DNA from: Halorussus rarus
GTDB lineage: Archaea > Halobacteriota > Halobacteria > Halobacteriales > Haladaptataceae
Reading direction: 5' to 3'
NCBI RefSeq assembly: GCF_003369835.1
Contig: NZ_QPMJ01000001.1
Span: forward strand, 310,001 to 374,000
Length of the DNA: 64,000 nt
Shown: positions 33,461 through 41,993 of the stretch, in pieces
Numbering within the stretch: position 1 is the stretch's first letter
Layout: each line of letters starts with the position of its first letter
Translations under genes and position numbers: made by a program
Notes under the pieces: generated by a model
The model's database searches: none
Told to the model about the DNA's origin: nothing
The model's input: only the letters and a program-made list of their open reading frames with translations

Positions 33461-34469
33461 CTCGCGGGTCGTGCCGGCGCTCGCAGCGCTGGTCGGCGTG
33501 GCCCTGACGGCCGCGCTCGGGTGGCTCCTGTTCGTGGTCGTGCCCGACGGCAACCTCGCGCGCCTGCTCGGGGTCGTGCTCGCGGTGGCGGTCGGCGCCG
33601 CCGGCGCGCGGACCGCCGGCAGGGTGGCCTCGAGCTGGGCCGCCTCGTACGACGTGGCCGAAGTCGCGGTCGAGGGGCCCATCACCCGCGACGGCGGCGG
33701 GAGCACCGTCCCGCCCCGGCCCGGCGGGACCCCGGCCGACGACATCGTCGACCAGATCGAGCGCGCCGACGAGGACGACGCCGCCGAGGCGCTGCTGGTG
33801 CGGCTCAACACGCCCGGCGGCGAGGTGGTCCCGAGCGAGGACATCCGGCTCGCGGCCGAGCGGTTCGACGGCCCGACGGTCGCCTACGCGACCGACGTCT
33901 GCGCAAGCGGCGGCTACTGGATCGCCAGCGGCTGCGACGCCATCTACGCCCGCGAGGGGAGCATCGTCGGCTCCATCGGGGTCATCGGCTCGCGGGTCAA
34001 CGCTAAGGGGATGGCCGACAAGCTCGGCCTGGAGTACGAGCGGCTCGCTGCCGGCGAGTACAAGGACGCCGGCCAGTCGCTCAAGGAGATGACCGAGGAC
34101 GAGCGACAGTACCTCCAGGGGCTCATCGACGGCTACTACGAGGAGTTCGTCGACCGCGTGACCGAGGGCCGGGACCTCAGCGACGAGCAGGTCCGGGACA
34201 CCGAGGCGCGGGTGTACCTCGGCGACGACGCCGAGGCCATCGGGCTCGTCGACGACCTCGCCACCAAACAGGAGGTCGAGGACCGGCTCGCGGCCGACCT
34301 CGGCGTCGAGGAGGTGACCGTCGAGGAGTTCGAGCCCGAGCGCGGCGTGATGGAACGGCTCCGGGGCGGCTCGCAGGCGGTCGCCTACGCCTTCGGCGCG
34401 GGCGTCGCCGGCGCGGTCGCGGGCGACGACGCGACCGGCGCCGACGGCTTCGAGTTCGAGCTCCGATAG
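33450..34469 (+). CDS. sppA: Signal peptide peptidase SppA-like (S49)
   Basis: Membrane-anchored serine protease that degrades cleaved signal peptides. The 339-residue protein has one or two N-terminal hydrophobic segments (about 8-30 and 36-55) followed by an S49 protease domain (about 68-290). The nucleophile Ser153 lies in VCASGGYWIAS and the general-base Lys205 in AGEYKDAG, with NTPGG at 120-124 as the oxyanion region. It starts with GTG at 33450; no in-frame ATG gives the anchor. A short acidic and Gly-rich C-terminal tail follows. A T-rich run (TCGTTTTGGTCGGG, near 34481) downstream could end transcription. Confidence 0.9.
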   Translation: MADSSRVVPALAALVGVALTAALGWLLFVVVPDGNLARLLGVVLAVAVGAAGARTAGRVASSWAASYDVAEVAVEGPITRDGGGSTVPPRPGGTPADDIVDQIERADEDDAAEALLVRLNTPGGEVVPSEDIRLAAERFDGPTVAYATDVCASGGYWIASGCDAIYAREGSIVGSIGVIGSRVNAKGMADKLGLEYERLAAGEYKDAGQSLKEMTEDERQYLQGLIDGYYEEFVDRVTEGRDLSDEQVRDTEARVYLGDDAEAIGLVDDLATKQEVEDRLAADLGVEEVTVEEFEPERGVMERLRGGSQAVAYAFGAGVAGAVAGDDATGADGFEFELR

Positions 34470-34535
34470 GTCCGACCGACTCGTTTTGGTCGGGTTCAGG
34501 TCGGTTCTCCGTGCAACAGGCAACAACAATTATTG

Positions 34536-34559
34536 ATACGTCCGGTGTGCCGGATGTAT
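34536..34559 (+). promoter_or_regulatory. Hairpin operator candidate at the GH5-like gene start
   Basis: A 10-bp inverted repeat with one G-T pair (34536-34545 with 34550-34559, loop TGTG) lies between a TATA-like AATTATTG (34529-34536) and the ATG at 34558, overlapping the predicted leaderless transcription start. Its position suits a repressor site or a translation-blocking hairpin. Confidence 0.45.
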
Positions 34560-35751
34560 GGGCGACCGCTTTACGCGGCGCAAGTTCATCGCTTCCAGCG
34601 CCGCAGCGAGTCTCGTGGGGGTCACCGGTTGCAGTTCGCTGACCGGCGGCAACACCAGTCGACCCGCCGACAGCGGCGGCGACGCGACCGGCCGCCGGGC
34701 GGCTGCGCCCCGGACCACCGTCGACCAGTCCGAGCTGGAGCCGCTCGACGTCCGCGGCGCCATCTACATCCCGGCCCGCGCGTTCAACTTCTACCAGCAG
34801 TGGGCCGAGTACGACCGCGAGGTCATCGAGCGCGACCTGGGGTACGCCAGCCGGGTGAACCTCAACGCAATCCGGACGTGGACGAGCCTCGAGGTCTGGC
34901 GCGAGGAGCCCGAGGCCCTCCGCGAGCGGATCGAGCACTTCCTCTCGACCGCCGACGACAACGGCCAGCAGGTGCTGCTCGGCCTGTTCGACTTCGCCGG
35001 CAAGGAACCGACGAGAGAGCGGCTCCACGACACCGACCCCCGGTCCGCGACCGGCGTGCGCGAGCCGTCGTCGAAGATCGCGCGCAACGAGCGGCTGTGG
35101 GACGAGCCCCGGGAGTACGTCCGGTGGTTCATGGAGCACTTCGGGGACGACGACCGGCTGCTGGCCATCGAGGTCATGAACGAGCCCGGCTGGCAGTCGC
35201 ACTACCAGGAGTTCGCCCACGGCATGTACAAGACCGCCGACGAACTCCAGGGCGACGCCCGGCTCACCATCGGGTCGACGAGCATGGCCAACAACGCCGA
35301 CTACGTCGACTGGGACGTCGACGCCCTCCAGTTCCACTACAACTTCGCCGAGAGCCCCGCGGTCTACATGGACATGCTCCGGTCGAACAGGGACATCGCC
35401 GAGGACCTCGACGTCCCGGTGTGGCTCTCGGAGTGGCAGCGCGTGCGCCACTCGACCGGCTTCGCGACCGAGCCGCCGGACGACCAGAAGTACTCGAACT
35501 ACTCGTCGCTCGCGCCGCTCATCCACGAGGCCGGGTTCGGCAACTTCTTCTGGTCGCTGATGGTCCAGCCCGCGTTCGTCCCGGCCCAGCGCCAGCACGG
35601 CGTGCTCAACGGGCTGTTCCACGAGGACGGCGCGGTCTGGAGCCTCGACGACGCCCGGGCCATCAAGGCCATGTCGGGCGACCCCTCGTTCGACGGCGAG
35701 GAGCGCCAGCAGTGGCCCGAGTGGGCCGCCGCGGTGAAGGACGGGTCGTAG
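34558..35751 (+). CDS. Tat-exported GH5-like glycoside hydrolase lipoprotein
   Basis: A 397-residue protein with a twin-arginine signal (FTRRKFIASS) and a lipobox ending at Cys25 (VTGCSS), so it is exported folded and anchored at the cell surface. The mature part is a TIM barrel of the cellulase/mannanase clan: acid/base Glu209 in MNEPG and nucleophile Glu292 in LSEWQ, both at the expected barrel strands, with DALQFHYNF between. The likely substrate is a plant or algal beta-glycan such as mannan, but this is not decidable. No polysaccharide-uptake genes are adjacent; the next gene is convergent and also encodes a secreted protein. Confidence 0.87.
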   Translation: MGDRFTRRKFIASSAAASLVGVTGCSSLTGGNTSRPADSGGDATGRRAAAPRTTVDQSELEPLDVRGAIYIPARAFNFYQQWAEYDREVIERDLGYASRVNLNAIRTWTSLEVWREEPEALRERIEHFLSTADDNGQQVLLGLFDFAGKEPTRERLHDTDPRSATGVREPSSKIARNERLWDEPREYVRWFMEHFGDDDRLLAIEVMNEPGWQSHYQEFAHGMYKTADELQGDARLTIGSTSMANNADYVDWDVDALQFHYNFAESPAVYMDMLRSNRDIAEDLDVPVWLSEWQRVRHSTGFATEPPDDQKYSNYSSLAPLIHEAGFGNFFWSLMVQPAFVPAQRQHGVLNGLFHEDGAVWSLDDARAIKAMSGDPSFDGEERQQWPEWAAAVKDGS

Positions 35752-35795
35752 CCGGCGCCCTCCCGGTGTACCTCACGAAAACGCCGCCCTGGCCG

Positions 35796-36533
35796 TCAGC
35801 CGGCTGATATTGGCCCCGGCTCTCGCGCGGGAAAGCTCACGTTGACGTCCGGCACGGCCTCGGCGACCGACTGCCGGGCGTCCCAGTACCGCTCGGCCAG
35901 CGAGAACCCGAGGGAGTTGCGCGCCCACCAGCTCTTCCGGTCGAGCATCGTCCACGGGTTCGTCGTCGCCGCGACCGACGCGTCCCAGCCCTCGGCGTGC
36001 CAGCGGTCCACCGCCTCGCAGTAGTTCCGCAGTCGGACGCGCGAGCCGGATTCGGTCGTCGGCGCGTACTGGTGCCACGGCTCGACCACGTGGAGCTTGA
36101 CGTGCGACCCGTTCATCGGCAGAGTGGCCGGCGTCCCCGTCTCCTTGATGTAGTGGTACACCGAGAAGACGACACGCCGGACTTCGCCGGTCCGCTCGTC
36201 GACCAGCACGTACACCGGCTCGTGGTCGTCGGCGTGGCTGTCCACCGGCGTCACGCCCTCCTGGTGGCTGTACCGCAGGAAGTAGACGTAGACGTCGGTC
36301 GGGTGCTCGGGCGAGGAGAAGATGCCGGCGTAACTGGCGGTCGGGCGGACCGCGAGGTGGTCGACGTCGGTCTCGGGCTGGTAGGCCTTCAGCCGGGACT
36401 CGTCGTACTCGCAGGAGACGCCCGACTGGTCGGCGGCGAGCGCCGGCGCGCCGACGACTGTCGCGGGTAGCAGCGCCGCGAGTAGGAGCGTCGCGAGCAG
36501 CGGCGCCGCGAGGGTGACGGTGGCGGTGCGCAT
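35796..36533 (-). CDS. Uncharacterised secreted protein
   Basis: A 245-residue protein with an N-terminal signal peptide (about 1-34, a hydrophobic Leu/Ala run ending near APALAA) and no later membrane segment, so it is exported by Sec. I do not recognise the family firmly. The segment DSHADDHEPVYVLVDERTGEVRRVVFSVYHY resembles, weakly, the His/Asp-rich core of NPP1/Vps62-like proteins. Several aromatic residues and two cysteines (41 and about 177) occur in the mature part. A minus-strand CTTAAC box near 36566 predicts a start close to the ATG. Confidence 0.75.
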   Translation of the reverse strand: MRTATVTLAAPLLATLLLAALLPATVVGAPALAADQSGVSCEYDESRLKAYQPETDVDHLAVRPTASYAGIFSSPEHPTDVYVYFLRYSHQEGVTPVDSHADDHEPVYVLVDERTGEVRRVVFSVYHYIKETGTPATLPMNGSHVKLHVVEPWHQYAPTTESGSRVRLRNYCEAVDRWHAEGWDASVAATTNPWTMLDRKSWWARNSLGFSLAERYWDARQSVAEAVPDVNVSFPAREPGPISAG

Positions 36534-36747
36534 CCGGTCGCGGGAGCTAGCGGACTCACGGTGTTAAGTGGGTCGGCGAGTCCGCCGCGAACGGACCGGC
36601 GGCTCGGGGGAAGCGTCGGACACACCGCTCCCCGTCGCGGAATCGCGGAGAAGCGAGCCCACCCCGGTTCCGGCCTGTCCGGCCGAGCGCTCGCGCCCCG
36701 TCAGGCTGCGGCTCGCGCGCCGCCCTGGTCGGGCGCGACGCCGGCGG

Positions 36748-38673
36748 TTACTTGAACCGGAACGTCTCGAGGTTCTTGGGCGCGAACGTCCGCATGTTGA
36801 AGTCGTGGTAGAGCGACGACGAGAGGTCCTGGACGCTCGACTCGTCGCCGTGGACGCACAGCACCTTCTCGGGCCGTGGGTTCATCGTCTTCACGAAGTT
36901 CATCAGGCCCTGGCGGTCGGCGTGGCCGGAGAAGCCGTCGACCGTCTCGACGTCGAGCTTGAGCGAGAGCTTCCCGTTGCGGCCGCGGCCGCCGCCGCGG
37001 TTCATCGGGATCTCGTCCCAGCCGTTCTGGATGCGCCGGCCCAGCGTCCCCTGGGCCTGGTAGCCGACGAACACCATCCGGCTGTCCGGGTCGGGGCCGA
37101 CGTGCTCGAGCCACGACATGATGGGGCCGCCGGTGACCATGCCGGAGGTCGAGAGGATGATGCACTGGTCGCCGTCGGCGACGTCGCGGCGCTCCTCCTC
37201 GCCGCCGTCGATGTGGTTGAACTGGTCGGCGAGGAACGGGTTCTCGTCCTCGTGGAAGATGCGGTCACGGAGGTCGTCCCGGAGGTACTCGGGGTAGGTC
37301 GTGTGGATGGCGGTCGCCTCCCAGATCATGCCGTCTAAGTGGACCGGCATCTCGGGAATGTCGCCGTTGCGCATCGCCTCCTCGATGACCAGCATCATCT
37401 CCTGGGACCGACCCACAGCGAACGCCGGGATGAGGACCTTCCCGCCCTTCTCGTAGGTCTCGTTGATGACCTTTCTGAGCTTGCGCTCGGAGTCCTCCTG
37501 GTCGGTCTGGTAGTCGTTGCGACCGCCGTAGGTCGACTCCAGGACGAGGGTCTCGACCCGCGGGAAGTCGTTGACCGCGCCGTTGAACAGCCGGGTGTCG
37601 TCGTAGTGGATGTCGCCGCTGAACGCGACGTTGTACAGGCCGTCGCCGATGTGGAAGTGCGACACCGCGGAGCCGAGGATGTGGCCCGCGTTGTGGAGGG
37701 TCAGCTTCACGTCGGGCGCGATGTCGGTGACGTCGCCGTACTCCAGCGGGATGGTGTGCTTGATGGCCTCCCGGACCATCTCGGACTCGTACGGCGGCGC
37801 GCGGCCCTCCTTGGCCGCGACGTCGAGGTAGTCGAGCTGGAGCAGGCCCATCAGGTCCCGGGTGGGCTCGGTGGTGTAGATGGGGCCGTCGTAGCCGTAC
37901 TTGAACAGCAGCGGGATGAGCGCCGAGTGGTCGAGGTGGGCGTGGGTCAGCACTACCGCGTCGATGGTGTTGGCGCCCGCGCCCAGCGCCTCCTCGACCT
38001 GGAGGTACGGCACCTCGTCCTCGGCGCCCGGCTTGTCGCCGCAGTCGATGAGGATGCGGGTCTCGGGCGTCGAGAGGATGAACGAGGCCCGGCCGACCTC
38101 CCGGCAGCAGCCGAGCGTGGTGATCCGGACGTACTCGTCGTCGGACATCTCCTCGCGGTGGATCTGGCGGCCCACCTTCTCGAGGATGTCCCGGCGCTCG
38201 TCGCGCTCCTGCTTGAGGAAGTTCCGGACGTTCGAGACCGTCGAGGACTCGATGGGCGGGGTCCGGACGACCTCGGGCGTCCAACCGACCTCCTGGGTAA
38301 TCTCCCGGAGGGTCGAGCCGTGCTTGCCGATGACCATCCCGGGCTTCTCGGCCTCGATGACGACCTCGCCCGTGTCGGCGTGGAAGTCGAGGTCGGTCAC
38401 GCCCGCCTCCTCCGGGATGACGTCGAGCACGTCCTCGCGGGCGTCCTCGGGTCGGGACAGCACGTCCGGGTCGGGCCGGACCGTGATGCGCTTGCGGAGC
38501 TGGCTCGCCAACTGCCGGATGAGGTCGCCGTTCCGGGCGAACTTCTTGGGGTCGCGCGTGTACACGACCAGTTCCGGGCCCTCGTACTTCACGTCCGACA
38601 CCGAGATGTCGCTCGGTAACTCGCTCGTAATCTCTGCTCGCAGGTCCTCGAGTTGCTGGTCTACTTTACTCAT
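36748..38673 (-). CDS. fttA: Transcription termination factor/RNase FttA (aCPSF1)
   Basis: Beta-CASP ribonuclease that cleaves nascent RNA and terminates archaeal transcription. The 641-residue protein has two N-terminal KH domains (about 1-135; the second with PGMVIGKHGS at 111-120), a metallo-beta-lactamase domain with the zinc motif THAHLDH (243-249), a beta-CASP insertion (about 395-540), and the C-terminal motifs FSGHAD and CVHGDES. All metal ligands are present. The ATG at 38673 gives the conserved MSKVDQQLEDLRAEI start. Its upstream leader may be long and structured. Confidence 0.96.
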   Translation of the reverse strand: MSKVDQQLEDLRAEITSELPSDISVSDVKYEGPELVVYTRDPKKFARNGDLIRQLASQLRKRITVRPDPDVLSRPEDAREDVLDVIPEEAGVTDLDFHADTGEVVIEAEKPGMVIGKHGSTLREITQEVGWTPEVVRTPPIESSTVSNVRNFLKQERDERRDILEKVGRQIHREEMSDDEYVRITTLGCCREVGRASFILSTPETRILIDCGDKPGAEDEVPYLQVEEALGAGANTIDAVVLTHAHLDHSALIPLLFKYGYDGPIYTTEPTRDLMGLLQLDYLDVAAKEGRAPPYESEMVREAIKHTIPLEYGDVTDIAPDVKLTLHNAGHILGSAVSHFHIGDGLYNVAFSGDIHYDDTRLFNGAVNDFPRVETLVLESTYGGRNDYQTDQEDSERKLRKVINETYEKGGKVLIPAFAVGRSQEMMLVIEEAMRNGDIPEMPVHLDGMIWEATAIHTTYPEYLRDDLRDRIFHEDENPFLADQFNHIDGGEEERRDVADGDQCIILSTSGMVTGGPIMSWLEHVGPDPDSRMVFVGYQAQGTLGRRIQNGWDEIPMNRGGGRGRNGKLSLKLDVETVDGFSGHADRQGLMNFVKTMNPRPEKVLCVHGDESSVQDLSSSLYHDFNMRTFAPKNLETFRFK

Positions 38674-39015
38674 AGTGAAAAAGTCGTTCCGTCTGTCCGT
38701 GCTGACCCCTTGGCGGTCCCGAGGCGCCGACCGGCCGCGCGCCACTGCTGGCGAATCGCTCGGTGACGAGCGTCGAACCGGTCGGAGTGGCATCAGGACT
38801 ACGATGCAGAGTACAGCACAGCATAGATCTCGCTTCTCCGCGGGGTGTTGGAACTCGCACTCTGCGAGTCGCCCTCGCCCCCGGCGACACCGGGGCGGAC
38901 CGGACGCTCACTCGGGGACGCAGGAAAACCCGCTTAATCGGCATTAGTCCCCGGGGTTATAAAAGCCTTCTCAAAAATCCGCAGAACCAAACCGCTGGAA
39001 CCCCTGGTCGGGTCC
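38674..39015. other. Intergenic region with fttA leader hairpins
   Basis: A 342-nt divergent gap without an ORF. It contains a two-way TATA-like GTTATAAAAG (38957-38966) that could serve either flanking gene. Two adjacent hairpins lie at 38854-38870 (7-bp stem, 3-nt loop) and 38879-38895 (6-bp stem, 5-nt loop). If the box drives fttA, the mRNA has a leader of about 260 nt including both hairpins. Confidence 0.5.
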
Positions 39016-39531
39016 ATGCGACTGACTCGCGACCGCGTCGCCGAGGAGTACGAGTGGGTCCGCGGTCGGGCCGACGCGGTGGTCCCCCTCATCAACGACG
39101 TCCGGGCGGACCTCGGCGACCTGTTCGAGACCGACGTCGACGAGGTGACCCCGGACGACTACCGCCGGGAGGTCGACGCCGTCTTCGCCGACGGCGACCG
39201 CGCGGTCAACGTCGCCGCGATGGTGGCCATCCTCCGGGACCTGGACGTCGAGGGCGACTACCCGGGGTTCGTGGTGGACGAACTCCTCGGCCGGGAGCTC
39301 GCCGGGACCATCGCCGGCGGGCAGCCCCTCCGCCTGCTCGGCGAGGCGACGTTCCACTACGCGGACGTGACGACCCACGGCGACCCCGAGGACCCCGCGG
39401 GCGCCGATGACCTCGACGCCGCCCTCGCGGCCGGGTTCCAGACGCGACTGCCGGGCTGGGACTGGACCGAGAGCGAGAGTCCGTTCGCGGTCGGAGAGGG
39501 GCTGGATTCATCCGTAGAGGAACACGAGTAG
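39016..39531 (+). CDS. Uncharacterised acidic haloarchaeal protein
   Basis: I do not recognise a named family. The 171-residue soluble protein is acidic, mixed alpha-beta, with no signal peptide or membrane helix. Its middle contains GYPGFVVDELLGRELAGTIAGGQPLRLLGEATFHYADVTTHGD in shorter conserved-looking blocks, and a C-terminal tail from about 150 that is polar. The codon use and third-position GC match neighbouring genes, supporting a real CDS. It ends next to the 191-bp inverted-repeat element. Confidence 0.7.
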   Translation: MRLTRDRVAEEYEWVRGRADAVVPLINDVRADLGDLFETDVDEVTPDDYRREVDAVFADGDRAVNVAAMVAILRDLDVEGDYPGFVVDELLGRELAGTIAGGQPLRLLGEATFHYADVTTHGDPEDPAGADDLDAALAAGFQTRLPGWDWTESESPFAVGEGLDSSVEEHE

Positions 39532-39837
39532 ACCATTAGCAGACGCTCGGTGACACTAACCACCGGCAAACGCTCCGTGACCCAAGGACGGTCTGGGTGG
39601 ACCGAAAGGGGCCGGCCGGTCGCGTACACTTTAGGCGTCTCAGCGACCCCTATCGGAGCCGGGCGTTGCGGAGAGGCTCCGATATGTCGCTGAGCGCCCG
39701 TCTCGTGAGCGTAGCGAACGAGACCTCGGAAGACGCAGCCCGCGCAGCGTAGCGAGCAGGAACGTCTTCCGGTGGCGACCGGCCGGGGGCTTTCTAAACC
39801 GAGTCCTTCCAGTCTTGTCAGCTGCTGTCGTTGGCTG
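39532..39837. other. Convergent intergenic region around structured element
   Basis: A 306-nt gap between convergent genes. Apart from the inverted-repeat element at 39604-39794, it contains an imperfect direct repeat, GCAGACGCTCGGTGAC (39539-39554) and GCAAACGCTCCGTGAC (39566-39581), and a short T-rich tail. No ORF is convincing. Confidence 0.5.
39604..39794. repeat. 191-bp element with terminal inverted repeats and nested hairpins
   Basis: Terminal 20-nt arms (39604-39623 and 39775-39794) match as inverted repeats at 17 of 20 positions: GAAAG, three mismatched bases, then a perfect CCGGCCGGTCGC. Inside, 39634-39660 pairs with 39675-39698 in a long stem of about 22 pairs with one bulge and a small internal loop. 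A second stem pairs 39700-39706 with 39718-39724, and a third pairs 39728-39735 with 39763-39770. There is no ORF and no clear target-site duplication. It may be a mobile miniature element, a bidirectional terminator or a structured RNA. Confidence 0.6.
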
Positions 39838-40611
39838 TCACTCCTCCGAATCGTCCGACACCTCGTCGCCCTCCCACCCCTCGACGTACACCCGTCCCTC
39901 GTCCACGCCCTGCTCGGACAGGTACTCCCGCGTGTCGACGACCATCTCTGGAACGCCGCAGACGTAGAAGTCCCGACTCCCGAAGTCGTCCAGGTAGTCG
40001 CCGAGGTGGTCCTGGACGTGGCCCTCCGGCCCCCGCCAGTCTTCGTCGGCCTCCGAGAGCACGTAGGCGACCTCCAGGTCGTCGTTGGCGGCAGCGAGCT
40101 GGTCGAGCGTCTCGCGGTAGATGACGTGCTCCTGGTCCTTCTCGCCGAAGAAGAAGTGGGCGTGGCCGCTGCCCTCCTCGACGTACTGCTTGACCATCGC
40201 CACCATCGGCGTGATGCCGGTCCCGGTCGAGACGAACGCGACGTCCCGGTCGAGATCCCGGAGGGAGAGGTTGCCGTCGAGCTCCTCGATTTCGACGGTG
40301 TCGCCGGGGTCGCGCTCGTGCATCCACGTCGACGCGACGCCGTCGGGGTAGCGCTTGATGGCGAGCGCGATGCGCTCGGTGCCGGGGAGTACCGTCGCCG
40401 TATAGGGCCGGACGACCTCGTCGTCCGAGTCCCCGCCCTCGCCCTGCTCCGCGTCGTCCGCGGCCGGGCTCTCGGCGCGGTCGAAGTGGACGTGGGTGTG
40501 CTGGCCGGGGTCGTACTCGAAGGTGTAGCCGTCGGACTCCAGCACGAACTGCTTGACCGTCGGGGTCATCTGGTGGACGGACGTGACCGTGACCTCGTGC
40601 GTGTCGGTCAT
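39838..40611 (-). CDS. FAD-dependent NAD(P)H oxidoreductase
   Basis: A 257-residue member of the ferredoxin-NADP reductase superfamily. The N-terminal FAD barrel includes VRPYTATVLPG (the RxYT/S FAD motif, about 68-78) with an acidic insertion (about 50-65), followed by the NAD-binding half with VAFVSTGTGITPMVAMV and a late VCGVPEMV segment. It lacks a fused iron-sulphur or haem domain, so it passes electrons to a separate partner not encoded nearby. The ATG at 40611 fits the fold. A second protein of similar type is encoded at 62850-63500. Confidence 0.88.
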   Translation of the reverse strand: MTDTHEVTVTSVHQMTPTVKQFVLESDGYTFEYDPGQHTHVHFDRAESPAADDAEQGEGGDSDDEVVRPYTATVLPGTERIALAIKRYPDGVASTWMHERDPGDTVEIEELDGNLSLRDLDRDVAFVSTGTGITPMVAMVKQYVEEGSGHAHFFFGEKDQEHVIYRETLDQLAAANDDLEVAYVLSEADEDWRGPEGHVQDHLGDYLDDFGSRDFYVCGVPEMVVDTREYLSEQGVDEGRVYVEGWEGDEVSDDSEE

Positions 40612-40743
40612 TGATTCGGGGGAGGTACGCCGAGAAGCCGGATAACTCGGACGGCCGGTGCGACCGGGGCGGCCCTCGCCCGGCGTGGCCTAGGGTACCG
40701 CGCCACGAACGAAGCCTAAGGAGCGCGGCGGCGTACCCTCGCT

Positions 40744-41451
40744 ATGAGCCTCCTCGTCGCCGGGAAGCGGTCGCCGGACCCCGACGCACTCGCCGACGCC
40801 GCCGCGGACGGGTTCGAGCGCGTCGAACTGTACCTCGAGCGCGAGCACCTCGACGCCTTCGACGAGACGCTGTCGGCCTGCCGGCGTGCGACCGTGGACG
40901 TCGCGTCGGTCCACACGCCCCACGTCGCACCCGACGAGGCGGCGTACTTCCGGCGGGCCGACGGCCTCGCCGACGCGCTCGACGCCGTCCTCGTGGTCCA
41001 CTCCACCCGGACGAACCTGGTCGCGATTCCCGAAATTCTGGACGCCACCGACTTCGCCGCTCCCTTCGGCTTCGAGAACTCGACCGGCCACAGCGAGTTC
41101 CACGTCCGGAACGCGATTCTCGACGCCGGCCACGACCTGATTCTCGACACGGCCCACCTCTACACCGCCGAACGGGAGTATCTCGACTCGCTGGAGCGTC
41201 TGCTCGACGACCACGCGGACCGCATCCCGGTCGTCCACTGCTGCGACGGACGGCGCGTGCGAGACGGCCTGGCGTTCGGCGACGGAACGATGGACGTGCC
41301 GGCCGTCGTCGCGACCCTCCGCGAGCGATTGGATGACGCCGTCGTCGTCCTGGAAGTGCCGACCGACCGCCAGGCCGAGACGCTGGACCGGTACGAGTCG
41401 GTGGTCAGTGGAGGGACGCCCCAGGAAGTCCGCAGTGCCGACCGAAACTGA
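40744..41451 (+). CDS. Xylose-isomerase-like TIM barrel protein
   Basis: A 235-residue protein with the AP endonuclease 2/xylose isomerase-like TIM-barrel pattern: PFGFENSTG with the metal Glu, LILDTAHLYTA with the metal Asp/His pair, and VVHCCDGRRVRDGLAFGDGTMDVPAVV with a His and a downstream Asp/Gly loop. The metal ligands expected of the fold are all present, pointing to a sugar epimerase/isomerase or AP-endonuclease-like enzyme. Specificity is unknown. The MSLLVAG start at 40744 is the first in-frame ATG. Confidence 0.82.
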   Translation: MSLLVAGKRSPDPDALADAAADGFERVELYLEREHLDAFDETLSACRRATVDVASVHTPHVAPDEAAYFRRADGLADALDAVLVVHSTRTNLVAIPEILDATDFAAPFGFENSTGHSEFHVRNAILDAGHDLILDTAHLYTAEREYLDSLERLLDDHADRIPVVHCCDGRRVRDGLAFGDGTMDVPAVVATLRERLDDAVVVLEVPTDRQAETLDRYESVVSGGTPQEVRSADRN

Positions 41452-41484
41452 GGATTTTTCCGCCGCGGCTCCGAGCGACACGGT

Positions 41485-41973
41485 ATGCAACCCGCGACGC
41501 TGTGCTACCTCCTCCGGCCCGACGACGAGGAGGTGCTACTCATCCGCAAGAAGCGCGGCCTCGGCGAGGGGCTGTACGTCGGCCCCGGCGGGAAGGTCGA
41601 GGACGGCGAGACGCCCAGGGAGTGCGTGGTCCGCGAGGTCGAGGAGGAGATCGGCGTGACGCCCCGCGACCCCGAGAAGGTCGGCGAGTTCCGGTTCGTC
41701 TTCGGGAACGACCCCCGGATGTTCGTCCACGTGTTCCGCGCGGAGGCGTTCGCGGGCACGCCCGCGGAGTCCCCGGAGGCCGACCCCGAGTGGTTCGACT
41801 ACGACGCGGTGCCCTACGACGAGATGTGGGAGGACGACCGCTACTGGCTGCCCCACCTGTTTGCGGGCGAAACCTTCGCGGGCGAGTTCGTCTTCGACGC
41901 GGAGGGCGACGAACTGCTGGAGTGGGACGTCGAGACGGGCGTCCGGGACGTGGACGCGGTCGCGGAGTTCTGA
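41485..41973 (+). CDS. Nudix hydrolase, MutT/MTH1-like
   Basis: A 162-residue Nudix enzyme with a complete Nudix box, GGKVEDGETPRECVVREVEEEIGV, in which the metal-binding REVEEEIG is intact. The order of elements (ATLCYLLRPDDEEVLLIRKKRG, then the box, then DPEWFDYDAVPYDEMWEDDRYWLPHL) matches MTH1-like pyrophosphatases that clear oxidised nucleotides such as 8-oxo-dGTP. It lies 33 nt after the TIM-barrel gene and may be cotranscribed. Confidence 0.92.
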   Translation: MQPATLCYLLRPDDEEVLLIRKKRGLGEGLYVGPGGKVEDGETPRECVVREVEEEIGVTPRDPEKVGEFRFVFGNDPRMFVHVFRAEAFAGTPAESPEADPEWFDYDAVPYDEMWEDDRYWLPHLFAGETFAGEFVFDAEGDELLEWDVETGVRDVDAVAEF

Positions 41974-41993
41974 TTTTCGCGGTGCCGAGTCGG

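Noticed and set aside
36568-38619. Long plus-strand frames opposite fttA
   Set aside because: They are antisense to a gene with full catalytic motifs and show no known domain.
39604-39794. Claim that the inverted-repeat element is a proven insertion element
   Set aside because: No target-site duplication is visible in the flanks and no second copy lies in the window, so mobility is only a hypothesis.
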